Assembly (NCBI GenBank): GCA_029569495.1
Contig: JAKQTB010000001.1
Coordinates: 1-42,133, forward strand
Source: Pseudomonadota bacterium
Lineage (GTDB): Bacteria; Pseudomonadota; Gammaproteobacteria; Burkholderiales; Methylophilaceae
Direction: 5' to 3'
Length of the DNA: 42,133 bases
A program made the position numbers and the translations under genes. This document shows, one piece after another, positions 26,894-37,600 of the stretch. Under the pieces are notes generated by a model. The model made no database searches. It saw only the letters and a program-made list of their open reading frames with translations, and was not told the origin of the DNA. Every line of letters begins with the position of its first letter. Position 1 is the first letter of the stretch.

Positions 26894-27898
26894 TTACGGG
26901 CTGGTTGCTTTAAACTCTATTTTATAGATTGATAAATAACCACCCCAACGACTCTGATAAACCAAATCAACATTTTCTGGGAGTTTTTTAAGAGAATCTA
27001 CAAAGGGTAGCAATCTGGCTAGAAGCGTATTGTCTTCTGCATCAGAGTTTTTTGGCGTTGTCCAAGCGCGGTAGTAACTGCCTTCCTTTTGCACTAGATA
27101 ATTACCATCCCCTTCCTCATTCGCCCAACGCCTGATTTGATTAATATCTCCGTGTAAATCATCTCGAGCCTGCAATGCTATAGTATTAAACAAAAGCGGC
27201 GTACCGCCGTAATCTTCCATTTCCCTTACACGCATGAGTAAATCATTATTCACAACAAAATAAATAGGGCGCTGTGAGCCAAAAGTGCTTCTAATTTCGG
27301 TCAATGCTTTATCGCTATCCATGGTGAGCCAGCGTGCCATTTGATTTAAACGACTCTTCTCAGCACTTGGGGCCAACAACAAATTTCCCTGTAGCTTTTT
27401 CCACAGATTACTTTTAAAAGTTTCAGTAGAGGGCTTGTTTAACCACCCTTCACGACCACTTAAAAAATTAATTCGCTGACCATCATCCCACCAACTTAAA
27501 ATAAGTGCATTCTCTGGGGTGTGTGTCTGAATTAACTTAGCTGTCTCCACCCAAATAGATTGCCTTAATGCAGTGGTATTAGGGGTAAGACTGTCGTGTG
27601 TTCCTGCGGGAAAAAGTATGGCGTTACTTGCCTGTGCGTTTTGGTTTTTATAATTAGCAACCAATAAACTAAACGCATCTTTACCATTTTTCTGAAAGGT
27701 ATACCGGCTATTCTCATCAACAGGAAAAACACCTCGGAGATCAGATGTTTTTTCCTGAGTTCGCTTTACCATCAAGGGTGCATCTGCGTCCTGCTTCATG
27801 CTACTCAGCTTATATTGCTTATATAGTAGCGTACCGCCAGCTATCAGCAGTACGCCACTAAACAACACCAGACAAGCTTGTTTTAAACTTTTGAGCAT
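26894..27898 (-). CDS. haoB: HaoB-like protein of the hydroxylamine oxidoreductase pair
   Basis: With the ATG at 27898 this is 334 aa; an alternative GTG start at 27913 would overlap haoA by 11 bp. It has one N-terminal transmembrane segment (ACLVLFSGVLLIAGGTLLY) and a large periplasmic domain without heme motifs. Blocks such as ENALILSWWDDGQRINFLSG resemble what I recall of HaoB, the protein of unknown function encoded directly after hao in nitrifiers and some methanotrophs. It immediately follows haoA in one operon. A role in maturation or function of the HAO-like cytochrome is inferred from this linkage only. Confidence 0.75.
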   Translation of the reverse strand: MLKSLKQACLVLFSGVLLIAGGTLLYKQYKLSSMKQDADAPLMVKRTQEKTSDLRGVFPVDENSRYTFQKNGKDAFSLLVANYKNQNAQASNAILFPAGTHDSLTPNTTALRQSIWVETAKLIQTHTPENALILSWWDDGQRINFLSGREGWLNKPSTETFKSNLWKKLQGNLLLAPSAEKSRLNQMARWLTMDSDKALTEIRSTFGSQRPIYFVVNNDLLMRVREMEDYGGTPLLFNTIALQARDDLHGDINQIRRWANEEGDGNYLVQKEGSYYRAWTTPKNSDAEDNTLLARLLPFVDSLKKLPENVDLVYQSRWGGYLSIYKIEFKATSP

Positions 27899-27902
27899 GG
27901 TG

Positions 27903-29564
27903 TCACTTGTCACTTAGCTTGCGTCTTTTTGAGCGGAAGCTAAGTAAGCTTGAACGTAAGGCAGGAAAGCCAACCAATGTACCCGCAATCATTAACAGCA
28001 AGCCCCCGCCACCCAACATATTTTCACTACCCAGTTGGCTCGCATCGCTTACTTTAACCTCTTTACCAGCTTTAGCGGCATCTGCTGCTTCACGTAAACG
28101 CGTGTCTTCATCCATAATTTCAGCATAACCACGCATTAATTCAGACCAGCCTTCGCTATAAGTATAGCCACCTGGATTCACATGGAAAATTCCCTTGTAA
28201 TGTTTAATGACATCATGTTCCCACATGTCAGCGTAAAGTCGCTCTATCCGGCTTGGGTTGTTGCCCTTTGCCCAAAATAGCTGGAAGAATCCACCAGCTG
28301 CATCTTTTTCGGGTGCAGGTGGGGCTGGGCGATTAGTTTTTTGCCCAACCAGCAAGCCGTCTTCATATAGCTTATTCACTACCTTCTTGGCACTTTGCTC
28401 AACATTTAAACCTTGAATAGTACCTTTATCCGCGGTATCTAAGTAAGCTTTGGCAAAGCTTTCTGAGTGACACAAAGTACAGGTTTGCACCCACGCCTTT
28501 TTACGATCTTCAAACCAAGGGTGAGAAAGATTATTGGCAATTTCAGGCGTAGGGTTGAAACCCCAGCGTACTTTACGCACTAGATTGTGTGAATACTCGC
28601 CTTTATATTCAAAATGGCAAGTCTGGCAAGTTGGTGCGGTATAACCACCTTTGCCAACAGCTTCCTTCAAAGGCACTTCAAAATTCCATTTGGTCTTGCC
28701 CATCGTCAAGTATTGAGTACCATGCTTGGATAACATGTAGTTTTCAAACTCATTATGATCCACACCATTGTGACAGGTTGCACAAGCCTCTGGTTGTCTA
28801 GCCTCTGCCGCAGAAAAAGTATGGCGAGTATGGCAACCATCACATTTATTTTGTTGGTAATGGCAAGAATCGCAACCTTGTGCTACTTCACGCTCAGGCA
28901 TAGCAGCCCACGTTGCAGTTTCAACATTCGCCTCCCAATCAACGGCATGGGAAGGGTGTCCTTTAGCCCACTGCTTTTGAGGCCACTCTTGCTCTTTTTC
29001 AGACTCAGCTTCAGCAAATTCGTTTAAGTGGCAAGTACCACAAGATACGCGATCAGGCATGACTAGCGCTTTAGCATGGTCAATCTTTGTAACGCCTACT
29101 CCACCATGACAATCAATACAACCAACTTGCTTGAGTGGCTCACCTTTTTTCAACAAATTTAACTTGCGTAAATTATTTTCAACTTCCGTTATTTTTTGTT
29201 TCTTGTAAGCACGAGCGTCACTATCAGGTAATTTACGAATAGCTTCTAAATCACTATGTGAGCTACTTTTCCATGCGTGAAAAGCACCTGGCGTTGTTGT
29301 TTGGTGGCACCCCACACAATCAGACTGCGTAAATTCACCTTTTATCGTTTGGGGAGGCGAGTAAAAATCTTTTGGATTCCAGTATTTTTGAATCGGGATA
29401 GGCTCCCAAAATTTGCCGTGGCTACCTTTTCCAGGATGCGTATCGTAATAATTTTTCTTAATCTTCTCAAAGTCATGCTCTACAGCCCAAGCGGTATTGA
29501 TAAGACCCAATCCAATTAAGCTAGCTAAAAATGTAGTTAAAATCCACCCTATTAGATTTTTCAT
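27903..29564 (-). CDS. haoA: Octaheme hydroxylamine-oxidoreductase-like cytochrome c, membrane-anchored
   Basis: This 553-aa exported protein has a signal peptide ending AWA (residue ~27) and exactly eight CxxCH heme motifs: CVGCH, CIDCH, CGTCH, CDSCH, CDGCH, CATCH, CQTCH and CTLCH. The block HYKGIFHVNPGGYTYSEGW near residues 455-473 matches the HAO region that holds the tyrosine crosslinked to the P460 heme; Tyr467 or Tyr469 is the candidate. That suggests an oxidising HAO rather than a tyrosine-free reductive type. A hydrophobic C-terminal segment plus basic tail (residues ~517-550) would anchor it to the inner membrane. A strong AAGGGG ribosome site precedes the ATG. No amo, c554 or cM552 genes adjoin. 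Confidence 0.88.
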   Translation of the reverse strand: MKNLIGWILTTFLASLIGLGLINTAWAVEHDFEKIKKNYYDTHPGKGSHGKFWEPIPIQKYWNPKDFYSPPQTIKGEFTQSDCVGCHQTTTPGAFHAWKSSSHSDLEAIRKLPDSDARAYKKQKITEVENNLRKLNLLKKGEPLKQVGCIDCHGGVGVTKIDHAKALVMPDRVSCGTCHLNEFAEAESEKEQEWPQKQWAKGHPSHAVDWEANVETATWAAMPEREVAQGCDSCHYQQNKCDGCHTRHTFSAAEARQPEACATCHNGVDHNEFENYMLSKHGTQYLTMGKTKWNFEVPLKEAVGKGGYTAPTCQTCHFEYKGEYSHNLVRKVRWGFNPTPEIANNLSHPWFEDRKKAWVQTCTLCHSESFAKAYLDTADKGTIQGLNVEQSAKKVVNKLYEDGLLVGQKTNRPAPPAPEKDAAGGFFQLFWAKGNNPSRIERLYADMWEHDVIKHYKGIFHVNPGGYTYSEGWSELMRGYAEIMDEDTRLREAADAAKAGKEVKVSDASQLGSENMLGGGGLLLMIAGTLVGFPALRSSLLSFRSKRRKLSDK

Positions 29565-29840
29565 TTCACCACCCCTTAAATTTAGAACAAAATTTCAATT
29601 AACTAAAACTATTGCTAACTGAGTGTTGCGTTATCACTATTCAAAACAATGACTAATTTTTATACTTATGTGATTAGATACCAATGCTAGGATTATGGGA
29701 TTACATTCACAACAACCAGATTTAAAAATTTAAATGGTCCAGTAAGTTACATATGTCAACGGTATTGAATGGTCGTTGTAGTTATTTAAATCCTACTTAA
29801 AACTGGTATGCAAAGAAGATTTACACGCCATGCCGACACT
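29565..29840. other. Noncoding region upstream of haoA
   Basis: This AT-rich 276-bp stretch should hold the haoA promoter on the minus strand. I found no convincing -35/-10 pair, FNR-type or NsrR-type palindrome by eye. No ORF of note is present. It borders the degenerate prpD fragment that starts near 29841. Confidence 0.4.
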
Positions 29841-30042
29841 ATGGAGAGTATTGCTGTTGGAAATGCAAACGACCACTGTCGTCGCGGTGAAAACATTCCG
29901 TAATTGGATGAAGAAATTTTAGTGAATTTAGCGCGTTAATTTGATGATAAAAAAACAGGATGAGATTTTGGCTTTATTTTTAGACCAGACTAAATTAGAA
30001 GCGACTTCTGTGAATACATTTGTCAACTTTCTCACATTTTGA
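29841..30042 (+). pseudogene. prpD: Degenerate fragment of prpD 3' end
   Basis: This stretch aligns along its length with the last ~190 bp of prpD (from about 26565 to 26763). Shared blocks include AGTGAATTTAGCGCGT, AAACAGGATGAGATTTTGGC and ACTTCTGTGAATAC. It is broken by in-frame stops at 29901-29903 and 29937-29939 and by a one-base insertion in the A-run near 29950. No 5' portion is recognisable and it has no start, so it is a relic, not a gene. It has the same orientation as prpD and lies 3.1 kb beyond it, on the far side of the haoAB operon. Confidence 0.85.
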
Positions 30043-30170
30043 TTTAGTAAATTACAGCAAAAAAAATAGCACTCAACTAGGCGCCAAAATACACCCAATT
30101 GGGTGAAAGACAACCCCAATATTGAGTGATATTGTGAGTATACTAAAATTTACAAATTAGGAGGTGTGAG
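30043..30170 (+). promoter_or_regulatory. Upstream region of the PEP-CTERM gene with a 14-bp palindrome
   Basis: The perfect palindrome CACCCAATTGGGTG lies at 30092-30105, about 65 bp before the start codon, a good size and place for an operator. A TATACT hexamer at 30139-30144 could be the -10 box, but no good -35 lies 16-18 bp upstream, which may mean activator dependence. A perfect AGGAGG (30159-30164) precedes the ATG by 6 bp. Confidence 0.45.
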
Positions 30171-31007
30171 ATGAATTTTAAAATAGCTACAATTGGGTTG
30201 TTGTCTTTATTTGCAGCGTCTGCACAAGCGGCAGTGATTGGGAGCGATGCAGGTATCAAGGCTGACATCGTTGCCAGTGGCAACTTCAACAATGAGGGCG
30301 CCGATGGCGCGCTAGGTTTATCCTACAACGGTAAAGAGTGGATTAATTGGGGAACTCATTCCTCTTGGACGTGGTTATCAGCGTCTAATTTAGCATCCCC
30401 CGTTAACACATTGGGTGGCAACAACCCACTTGGTGCATCAATTTTGGCTTCAGGCTCAAATTTCGTTCTGAATGGTTTTTTTGACGGCCTGACATTTATT
30501 CAAACCGCAACTCTTAATAACCCAAACCAAATTGGTTTTACGATTTCTTTAACCAATAATACAGGCAAAGATATTACCGACGTATTTTGGGGCGTAGGTC
30601 TAGACCCAGATATCAATATCGCTTTTGGTACTAGTAATTACGCTACAATCAACGCCATTACAGGTCTTGGTGGTAATGCTGCTGTCAGCGCGTCTGGTTC
30701 TGGTCAAACATTGACTTTAGCAAATACTACCAGCGCTTCAGCCTTTAATATTGCAGCCTATATTAATGGTGGTGATTGTTGTAGCCCTGTCGACCCAGCA
30801 GTCGCACTTGCAGCTGGTCAAATACTAGGCTATTCAACCAACTCCGATGATTCAATTAGCTTGGCATACGGCTTGGGAACGATTGGTATTGGCAAAACCG
30901 TGACCTTCGGCTACAGCATTGCTGCGGTTCCAGAACCTGAAACTTACGCCTTAATGCTTGCTGGTTTGGGGTTAATTGGTTTTACTGCACGTCGCAGAAA
31001 AAACTAG
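30171..31007 (+). CDS. PEP-CTERM sorted exported protein
   Basis: This 278-aa protein has a signal peptide (MNFKIATIGLLSLFAASAQA) and a classical C-terminal PEP-CTERM tail: VPEPETYALMLAGLGLIGF, followed by the basic cluster ARRRKN. Such tails are recognised by exosortase (EpsH/XrtA type), linked to exopolysaccharide and envelope display. The mature domain is Gly/Asn/Ser/Thr-rich and beta-like, with one CC pair (GGDCCSPVD). No function is known. It stands alone with a strong AGGAGG site and its own terminator, so it is monocistronic. No exosortase gene is in the window. Confidence 0.9.
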   Translation: MNFKIATIGLLSLFAASAQAAVIGSDAGIKADIVASGNFNNEGADGALGLSYNGKEWINWGTHSSWTWLSASNLASPVNTLGGNNPLGASILASGSNFVLNGFFDGLTFIQTATLNNPNQIGFTISLTNNTGKDITDVFWGVGLDPDINIAFGTSNYATINAITGLGGNAAVSASGSGQTLTLANTTSASAFNIAAYINGGDCCSPVDPAVALAAGQILGYSTNSDDSISLAYGLGTIGIGKTVTFGYSIAAVPEPETYALMLAGLGLIGFTARRRKN

Positions 31008-31035
31008 CTCGCAATAAAATTAGTCTGGTCGAAAG

Positions 31036-31066
31036 GCCCTGCTAAATTTAGCAGGGCTTTTTTATT
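31036..31066 (+). terminator. Rho-independent terminator of the PEP-CTERM gene
   Basis: A perfect inverted repeat GCCCTGCTAAATTTAGCAGGGC (31036-31057) is followed by TTTTTTATT. It lies 28 bp after the stop codon. The GC-rich outer stem and immediate T-tract make this the clearest intrinsic terminator in the window. Confidence 0.9.
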
Positions 31067-31197
31067 GCGCCATTCATCAAGTTATAAATATTTATTGTCT
31101 CTTAATTCTAAAATTCTCACTAAAATCATTTTTTAGAAAGAAATTAATATTCACAAAAGTACATCTATGGTAAGTAATTTGTAGATGGGAAACTGAC

Positions 31198-31266
31198 CGA
31201 GAAAAAATTACTGTCCTGCAAGCCTTTATTTATAAGGCTTGCAGGACAGCTCTAATGGTTGCATCT
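31198..31266 (+). repeat. Dispersed palindromic intergenic repeat (copy E)
   Basis: The 16-bp perfect stem CTGTCCTGCAAGCCTT (31211-31226) / AAGGCTTGCAGGACAG (31234-31249) encloses the loop TATTTAT. It is flanked by CGAGAAAAAATTA on the left and GGTTGCATCTTC on the right. It lies within the 429-bp gap between the PEP-CTERM gene and purB, separate from the intrinsic terminator, so a terminator role is not needed here. Confidence 0.78.
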
Positions 31267-31370
31267 TCGGAAGTTGCAATCTTTTGACTAAGAACTTTCA
31301 TTTCAAGATTATTAATCCCATGCAAATTGAATAGTTTTGAATCGCATACTATACATATAAATAAAAGCTT

Positions 31371-31398
31371 TTTGCACACCCTGCGACTAGGGTAAAAT
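31371..31398 (+). promoter_or_regulatory. Possible purB promoter
   Basis: TTGCAC (31372-31377) and TAAAAT (31393-31398) are separated by 15 bp, slightly short. The TAAAAT box lies about 40 bp before the purB ATG at 31437. It is the best candidate in the gap but not strong. The rest of 31067-31370 outside the repeat holds nothing I recognise. Confidence 0.4.
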
Positions 31399-31400
31399 AG

Positions 31401-32807
<1,407 letters not shown>

Positions 32808-32853
32808 TGTTGCTGGGATGAAGTCAACATTGCAACACTTCAGCCCAACAACC

Positions 32854-34650
32854 ATGAATAGCCAGCTTGGTGTTATTGGCCGGCTTTTTTTTCAGTCTAT
32901 ATTTCTACTGGCTTTTTTACTCGCCTGCCCGAAAACACAGGCTGCAGAGCTTCAATATCAAGTTGAAATTAATGTTACTGCAGAAAACGCGAATGGCCAG
33001 ATGACCGCAATCAAATCGCTGCTTGAGAAGCATTTACCCATTATTAAATGGCGTGAAAATTCTAGGTTAACCCCAGCCGAATGGCAGCGCCTCGTCAGCG
33101 TGGCCCCGCAAGACATTAGAAACCTGCTTAAAACTGAAGGTTATTTCTCTCCCAACATCACCTCCGCCATAGAAAAAAAAGGTGAAACCTCGCTTGCCAC
33201 CTTTACCATTGCGCTGGGTAAGCCTGTGACAATCAGTAAAGTCAATATTCAATTTGATGGCGCAATTCTACAACAGGATAATGACGCCTCACCCAACATT
33301 GAAGCGCTTAACAAAGAGTGGTTGTTACCAATAGGCGAGCAGTTTCGCCAAGAGTATTGGAGTTTAGCTAAACAGAAACTATTGACCAGCTTACTCGTAG
33401 AGCGTTATCCCAATGCCCACATCAGCAACAGCAAAGCTGAAGTGGATTTAAAAGCACATAGCGTTGCATTAACGGTAGAAGTCGATAGCGGGCCAGTGGT
33501 GAGATTTGGCGAATTAACGATTGAAGGCCTAGAACGCTACTCAGAAAGTGTTGTCAGAAACAGTAACCCCATTAAACCTGGAAAAGTTTATAACCAGACC
33601 GATTTGTTGACCTTTCAAACACGCTTACAAGAAACTGGCTACTTTAAAAACGTTGCAGTTACTGCGGATACGCAATTAGCCAACCATGAAAACAATGATG
33701 GCCCCATTAAAGTGGTGGTAGAAGAAAATAAAAGCATCAAAGTGGGGGTTGGTGCGGGCTACAGCACCAATACGGGTGCGCGGGTGCAATTCACCTATGA
33801 TGACCTGGATTTTATGGATCGTGACTGGCGATTTGCCAGCAGTTTAAAGATTGAGCAAAAAGCGCAGTTTCTTGGCGGACAAATTCAGTTTCCTGTGACC
33901 AGCAAAGGTTATCGAGACAGCATGAGCGCCGACATGAACCGCACCGCATTTGAGGGACAAACAGTAACTTCCAGCCAACTCGGCATTAAACGTACATGGG
34001 GTCCACGTAAACGAGAACAATATTTAGGTGCCAATTATCTGATTGAGCAGCAGGATGTAGATGGTGGCGAAACCACCACTAAAAAAGTGGGTACCCTTAA
34101 TTATGGCATCACCCTCAGGCGCACAGATAACGATTTAGCACCCATGCGAGGTTATTTATTTAATGCGCAATTTGCAGCCGCCCCGCTAGATTCACTATCA
34201 AATGGCCGCTTTTTACACAGCTATATTAAAACGCAGGCCTATTACCCCATTTCCAGTAGCACTCAGTTGATTGCCCGCGCCGAACTAGGCATGGTGAATG
34301 GCAAAAATAGCGCGCCTGAGACGTTTTTGTTCCGCGCTGGTGGCGACCAATCGGTTCGCGGTTACGCATTTCAAAGCTTAGGCATCAAAGAGGCCGATGC
34401 AACGGTCGGTGGTCGCTACCTTGCCACAGGCAGTGTTGAAATTGTGCAATGGCTTACGCAACAATGGGGGGCAGCTGTTTTTGTGGACGCAGGCAATGTT
34501 GCAAATCTATGGCAAGACTTAAAACCTGTTTATGGCTATGGTTTAGGTGTTCGCTGGAAAAGCCCGCTTGGCCCAATTGGGGCAGACATCGCCTATGGGC
34601 AAGAAGTGGATGACTATCGACTGCACTTTAATATTGGGGTGGCTTTTTAA
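32854..34650 (+). CDS. tamA: Translocation and assembly module outer-membrane subunit TamA
   Basis: This 598-aa Omp85-family outer-membrane protein has a signal peptide ending TQA, then about three POTRA domains (residues ~35-285) and a 16-strand beta-barrel. The barrel has VGVGAGYSTNTGARVQFTYDD near its start and the conserved FRAGGDQSVRGY block late. It ends in a terminal beta-signal (DDYRLHFNIGVAF, C-terminal Phe). The start at 32854 gives the cleanest signal peptide; ATG at 32818 is possible, and still longer starts run inside purB. The stop overlaps the tamB start by one base. It works with TamB in envelope biogenesis. Confidence 0.93.
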   Translation: MNSQLGVIGRLFFQSIFLLAFLLACPKTQAAELQYQVEINVTAENANGQMTAIKSLLEKHLPIIKWRENSRLTPAEWQRLVSVAPQDIRNLLKTEGYFSPNITSAIEKKGETSLATFTIALGKPVTISKVNIQFDGAILQQDNDASPNIEALNKEWLLPIGEQFRQEYWSLAKQKLLTSLLVERYPNAHISNSKAEVDLKAHSVALTVEVDSGPVVRFGELTIEGLERYSESVVRNSNPIKPGKVYNQTDLLTFQTRLQETGYFKNVAVTADTQLANHENNDGPIKVVVEENKSIKVGVGAGYSTNTGARVQFTYDDLDFMDRDWRFASSLKIEQKAQFLGGQIQFPVTSKGYRDSMSADMNRTAFEGQTVTSSQLGIKRTWGPRKREQYLGANYLIEQQDVDGGETTTKKVGTLNYGITLRRTDNDLAPMRGYLFNAQFAAAPLDSLSNGRFLHSYIKTQAYYPISSSTQLIARAELGMVNGKNSAPETFLFRAGGDQSVRGYAFQSLGIKEADATVGGRYLATGSVEIVQWLTQQWGAAVFVDAGNVANLWQDLKPVYGYGLGVRWKSPLGPIGADIAYGQEVDDYRLHFNIGVAF

Positions 34651-37600
34651 TGCTACGCCGCACTTACCTTTGCATTTATGCTCTATGCCTGATGCTGGCA
34701 GCGCTATTCGTCATTCAAACAGCCCATGGTGAAATGTCCATTAGCGTTAATTCCAGTCTCGATTCATTTAGCCATGATTTAGAAGGCATGCATTTAAAAC
34801 TTGAAAAACTAGATGCTTCATGGCAACTCTCACCCTTTGGTGATGGCCAATTGACTGTAGATAAAATCCGTGCAAAAAGACTCACTATTACCTTTAAAAC
34901 CCAGCCAAAAAACGCTGGTGATAACGCGCTTCCTGAGCGCATTAAACTGCCATTTCCTGTCAATATTCGTCAAGCCGAGGTAGCTGAGTTGTTACTTATG
35001 AGTGGTGACCAATCTTACCAATTCAATCAAGTAAGGTTTGCTTTAGAAGCAGATACGCAAACGATTCACATTAAACAGTTGCGCGCCGATACGCCGTGGG
35101 GTGAAACTAACCTAAAACTTGATGTAAATACACTGAAGCCGTTTGTGCTTTCCGGTGAGGTTTCGCTCAAACAAAGCACCGATAATGTACCTTATGATGT
35201 GCTGGCGCAATTTTCTGGCGACTTGCACCACCTTACCTTTGCAAGCAAGGCAATGCTCTCAAAACAAGCGGGTAAATTCATGATTCACCAACAAAACCCG
35301 CAACAACTGGCCCCAGCCGCGTTAGTTGCATTAAATGGTCAACTAGATTTAATTGGAGATTACCCCCTTGCTGTTACCGCAAACATAAGCCAGCTGAACC
35401 CCGAACGTTTAGGTGACTACCCTGCAGCAATGCTTAATTTTAATATCGATTTACAAGGCACGCTTTTACCTGAAACCAATGTTGACGTTACGTTCAAATC
35501 GCACGATAGTGTTTGGCAAAATCAGCCATTTACCAGCACAGGCAAATTCAGCTTAACTGCCGAGAAAATACGCAATTTCGACCTTGAAGCTGCCATTAGT
35601 AACAACCACATTAAAGCTAATGGTATCCTGAATGAAATAGCCAGCCGTATTGAGTGGCAGGCCAATTTAACAGATATCAGCAAGCTCGGCCAAGGCTATT
35701 CTGGAACGCTGCGTGCCGATGGCGTGGTTGAAGGTATGCTTAAAGATTTATTTGCAGGTGAAAAAAATCAATTTTCACTCCAGTTCAATTTAGCCGGAGA
35801 AAAACTAAGCCTACCACAAGGCCTGAAAATAGCGCAACTCAATGGCCAAGCAGCAATGAAACCTGAAGCAGATGGGACTGTGACGGGGGAATTCAAAGCA
35901 AATGGTCTTCAATATAATCAATACCCGCAGCTTGATAGCCAAATCACCTTAGCTGGCACTAAACGCAACCACAAAATCAACATTAACGCAGTCGGTAAGC
36001 ACATGCAATTCGACTCGTTACTTGAAGGCGGAATATCTGAGAATCAATGGCAAGGTTTGCTGCAAAAATTAAGCTATACCGGTCAACATCCGGTTCAGCT
36101 TGTTAAACCAGCTAACCTCAAATTTGGACTGTCTAATCTTTCAGCTGACAACGTGCAGTTACAACTGACTAAAGGCCGCGCCTTGATTGACCAATTGAAA
36201 TTCAACCAACAAGAATTGACGACAACTGGCCGACTTGAAAATATCGCACTAGATGATTTACCAAAAGAACGCCTACATTTGCCTGACACCCTTCAGGGAG
36301 AAGCCACGTTTTCGGGAAGGTGGGATGTACACGCAAAAGAAAATTTAAATGGGCAGTTAAAATTTTGGAAAGAATCTGGCGATTTGACTCTTGCCAGTCA
36401 TGATGGCTCACAAAGGCCACTAGGTTTAGAAACTCTAGCACTTGATATCGCAATTACGAATAACGAAGCGGTGTTGTCAACACAACTCAAAGGACGCAAT
36501 ATTGGCAATGCAGAACTCCTTTTTACAACAATTTTGACTAAAACTGACGCAGGCTATGCTTTGCTTGCGGAGGCGCCTTTGTCAGTAAAAGGCACTGTGC
36601 AATTACATACTTTGGCTTTGCTGCCACTCCCTACGTCTCTTATGGATGCAACGCTGGATGGTGAGCTTGATTTATCAGTCAATGGGCAAGGTACATTGCG
36701 TACACCTAATCTTAGTGGCAGTGTACGAGCAAAAAATCTGCAATTCATGTTACCTTCTGAAGGTGTTGCGCTGACACAAGGCTTGCTTGACGCGCAATTT
36801 GAAAATGACCAGCTCACCATTCAAAAAGCTTCTTGGCAAGGCGGCGAAGGTTTTGTTGAAACCAATGGATTTATGCGTTTAGATAAAGGCAAACCCATCA
36901 TCAACCTAGCATGGAATGCGCAAGAGTTCACTGTAATTTCACGTGCTGATCGGTTGTTAGTCATGAGCGGCAAAGGCGCTACTGAATTAACTGACAACAT
37001 ACTCAGTATTTCAGGCAATTTTACTGTGAATCGCGGTTTAGCAGAGCTTGCCAATGAAGACACGCCCGTTTTGGGGGATGATGTGATTGTGTTAGGCCAA
37101 TCAGAAGCCATACAGGAGCGGGCATTACAAATACTACTCAACGGCTTACGCGTTAGTTTGGGAGATGATTTCAGATTGCGCGGCCGCGGGCTGGATGCAG
37201 AGCTGGCTGGCGCTCTTACCTTCACCGGTTTGACGCAGTACCGTCCGCATACAGAAGGCAGCATTCAGATAACAAAAGGCACTTATATGGCTTATGGGCA
37301 AGTGCTGACAATAGAACGAGGTATCTTCAATTTTAACGGCACCGTTGATAACCCAGGCATCAATGTGCGCGCCATGCGAAACAGTAAGCCCGTGAATGCC
37401 GGTGTTGAGATTACAGGTAGTGCGCAAATTCCAGCAACCAAACTGGTTTCCGACCCGAGCGTTTCAGATAGTGAAAAACTTTCATGGCTAGTCTTAGGCC
37501 ATGGCATGGATCAAACAACAAAGAACGATTACGGGCTGCTATCGCTTGCTGCGGGCGCCATTTTGTCGCAAGGGCAGTCTGTGCCGCTACAAACACAAAT

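Noticed and set aside
29928-30119. A 63-codon minus-strand frame between haoA and the PEP-CTERM gene.
   Set aside because: It overlaps the degenerate prpD relic on the opposite strand; no homology or ribosome site seen.
36821-37264. A 147-codon minus-strand frame within tamB.
   Set aside because: It is antisense to a conserved TamB C-terminal domain and has a Ser/Pro-rich composition typical of reverse frames.
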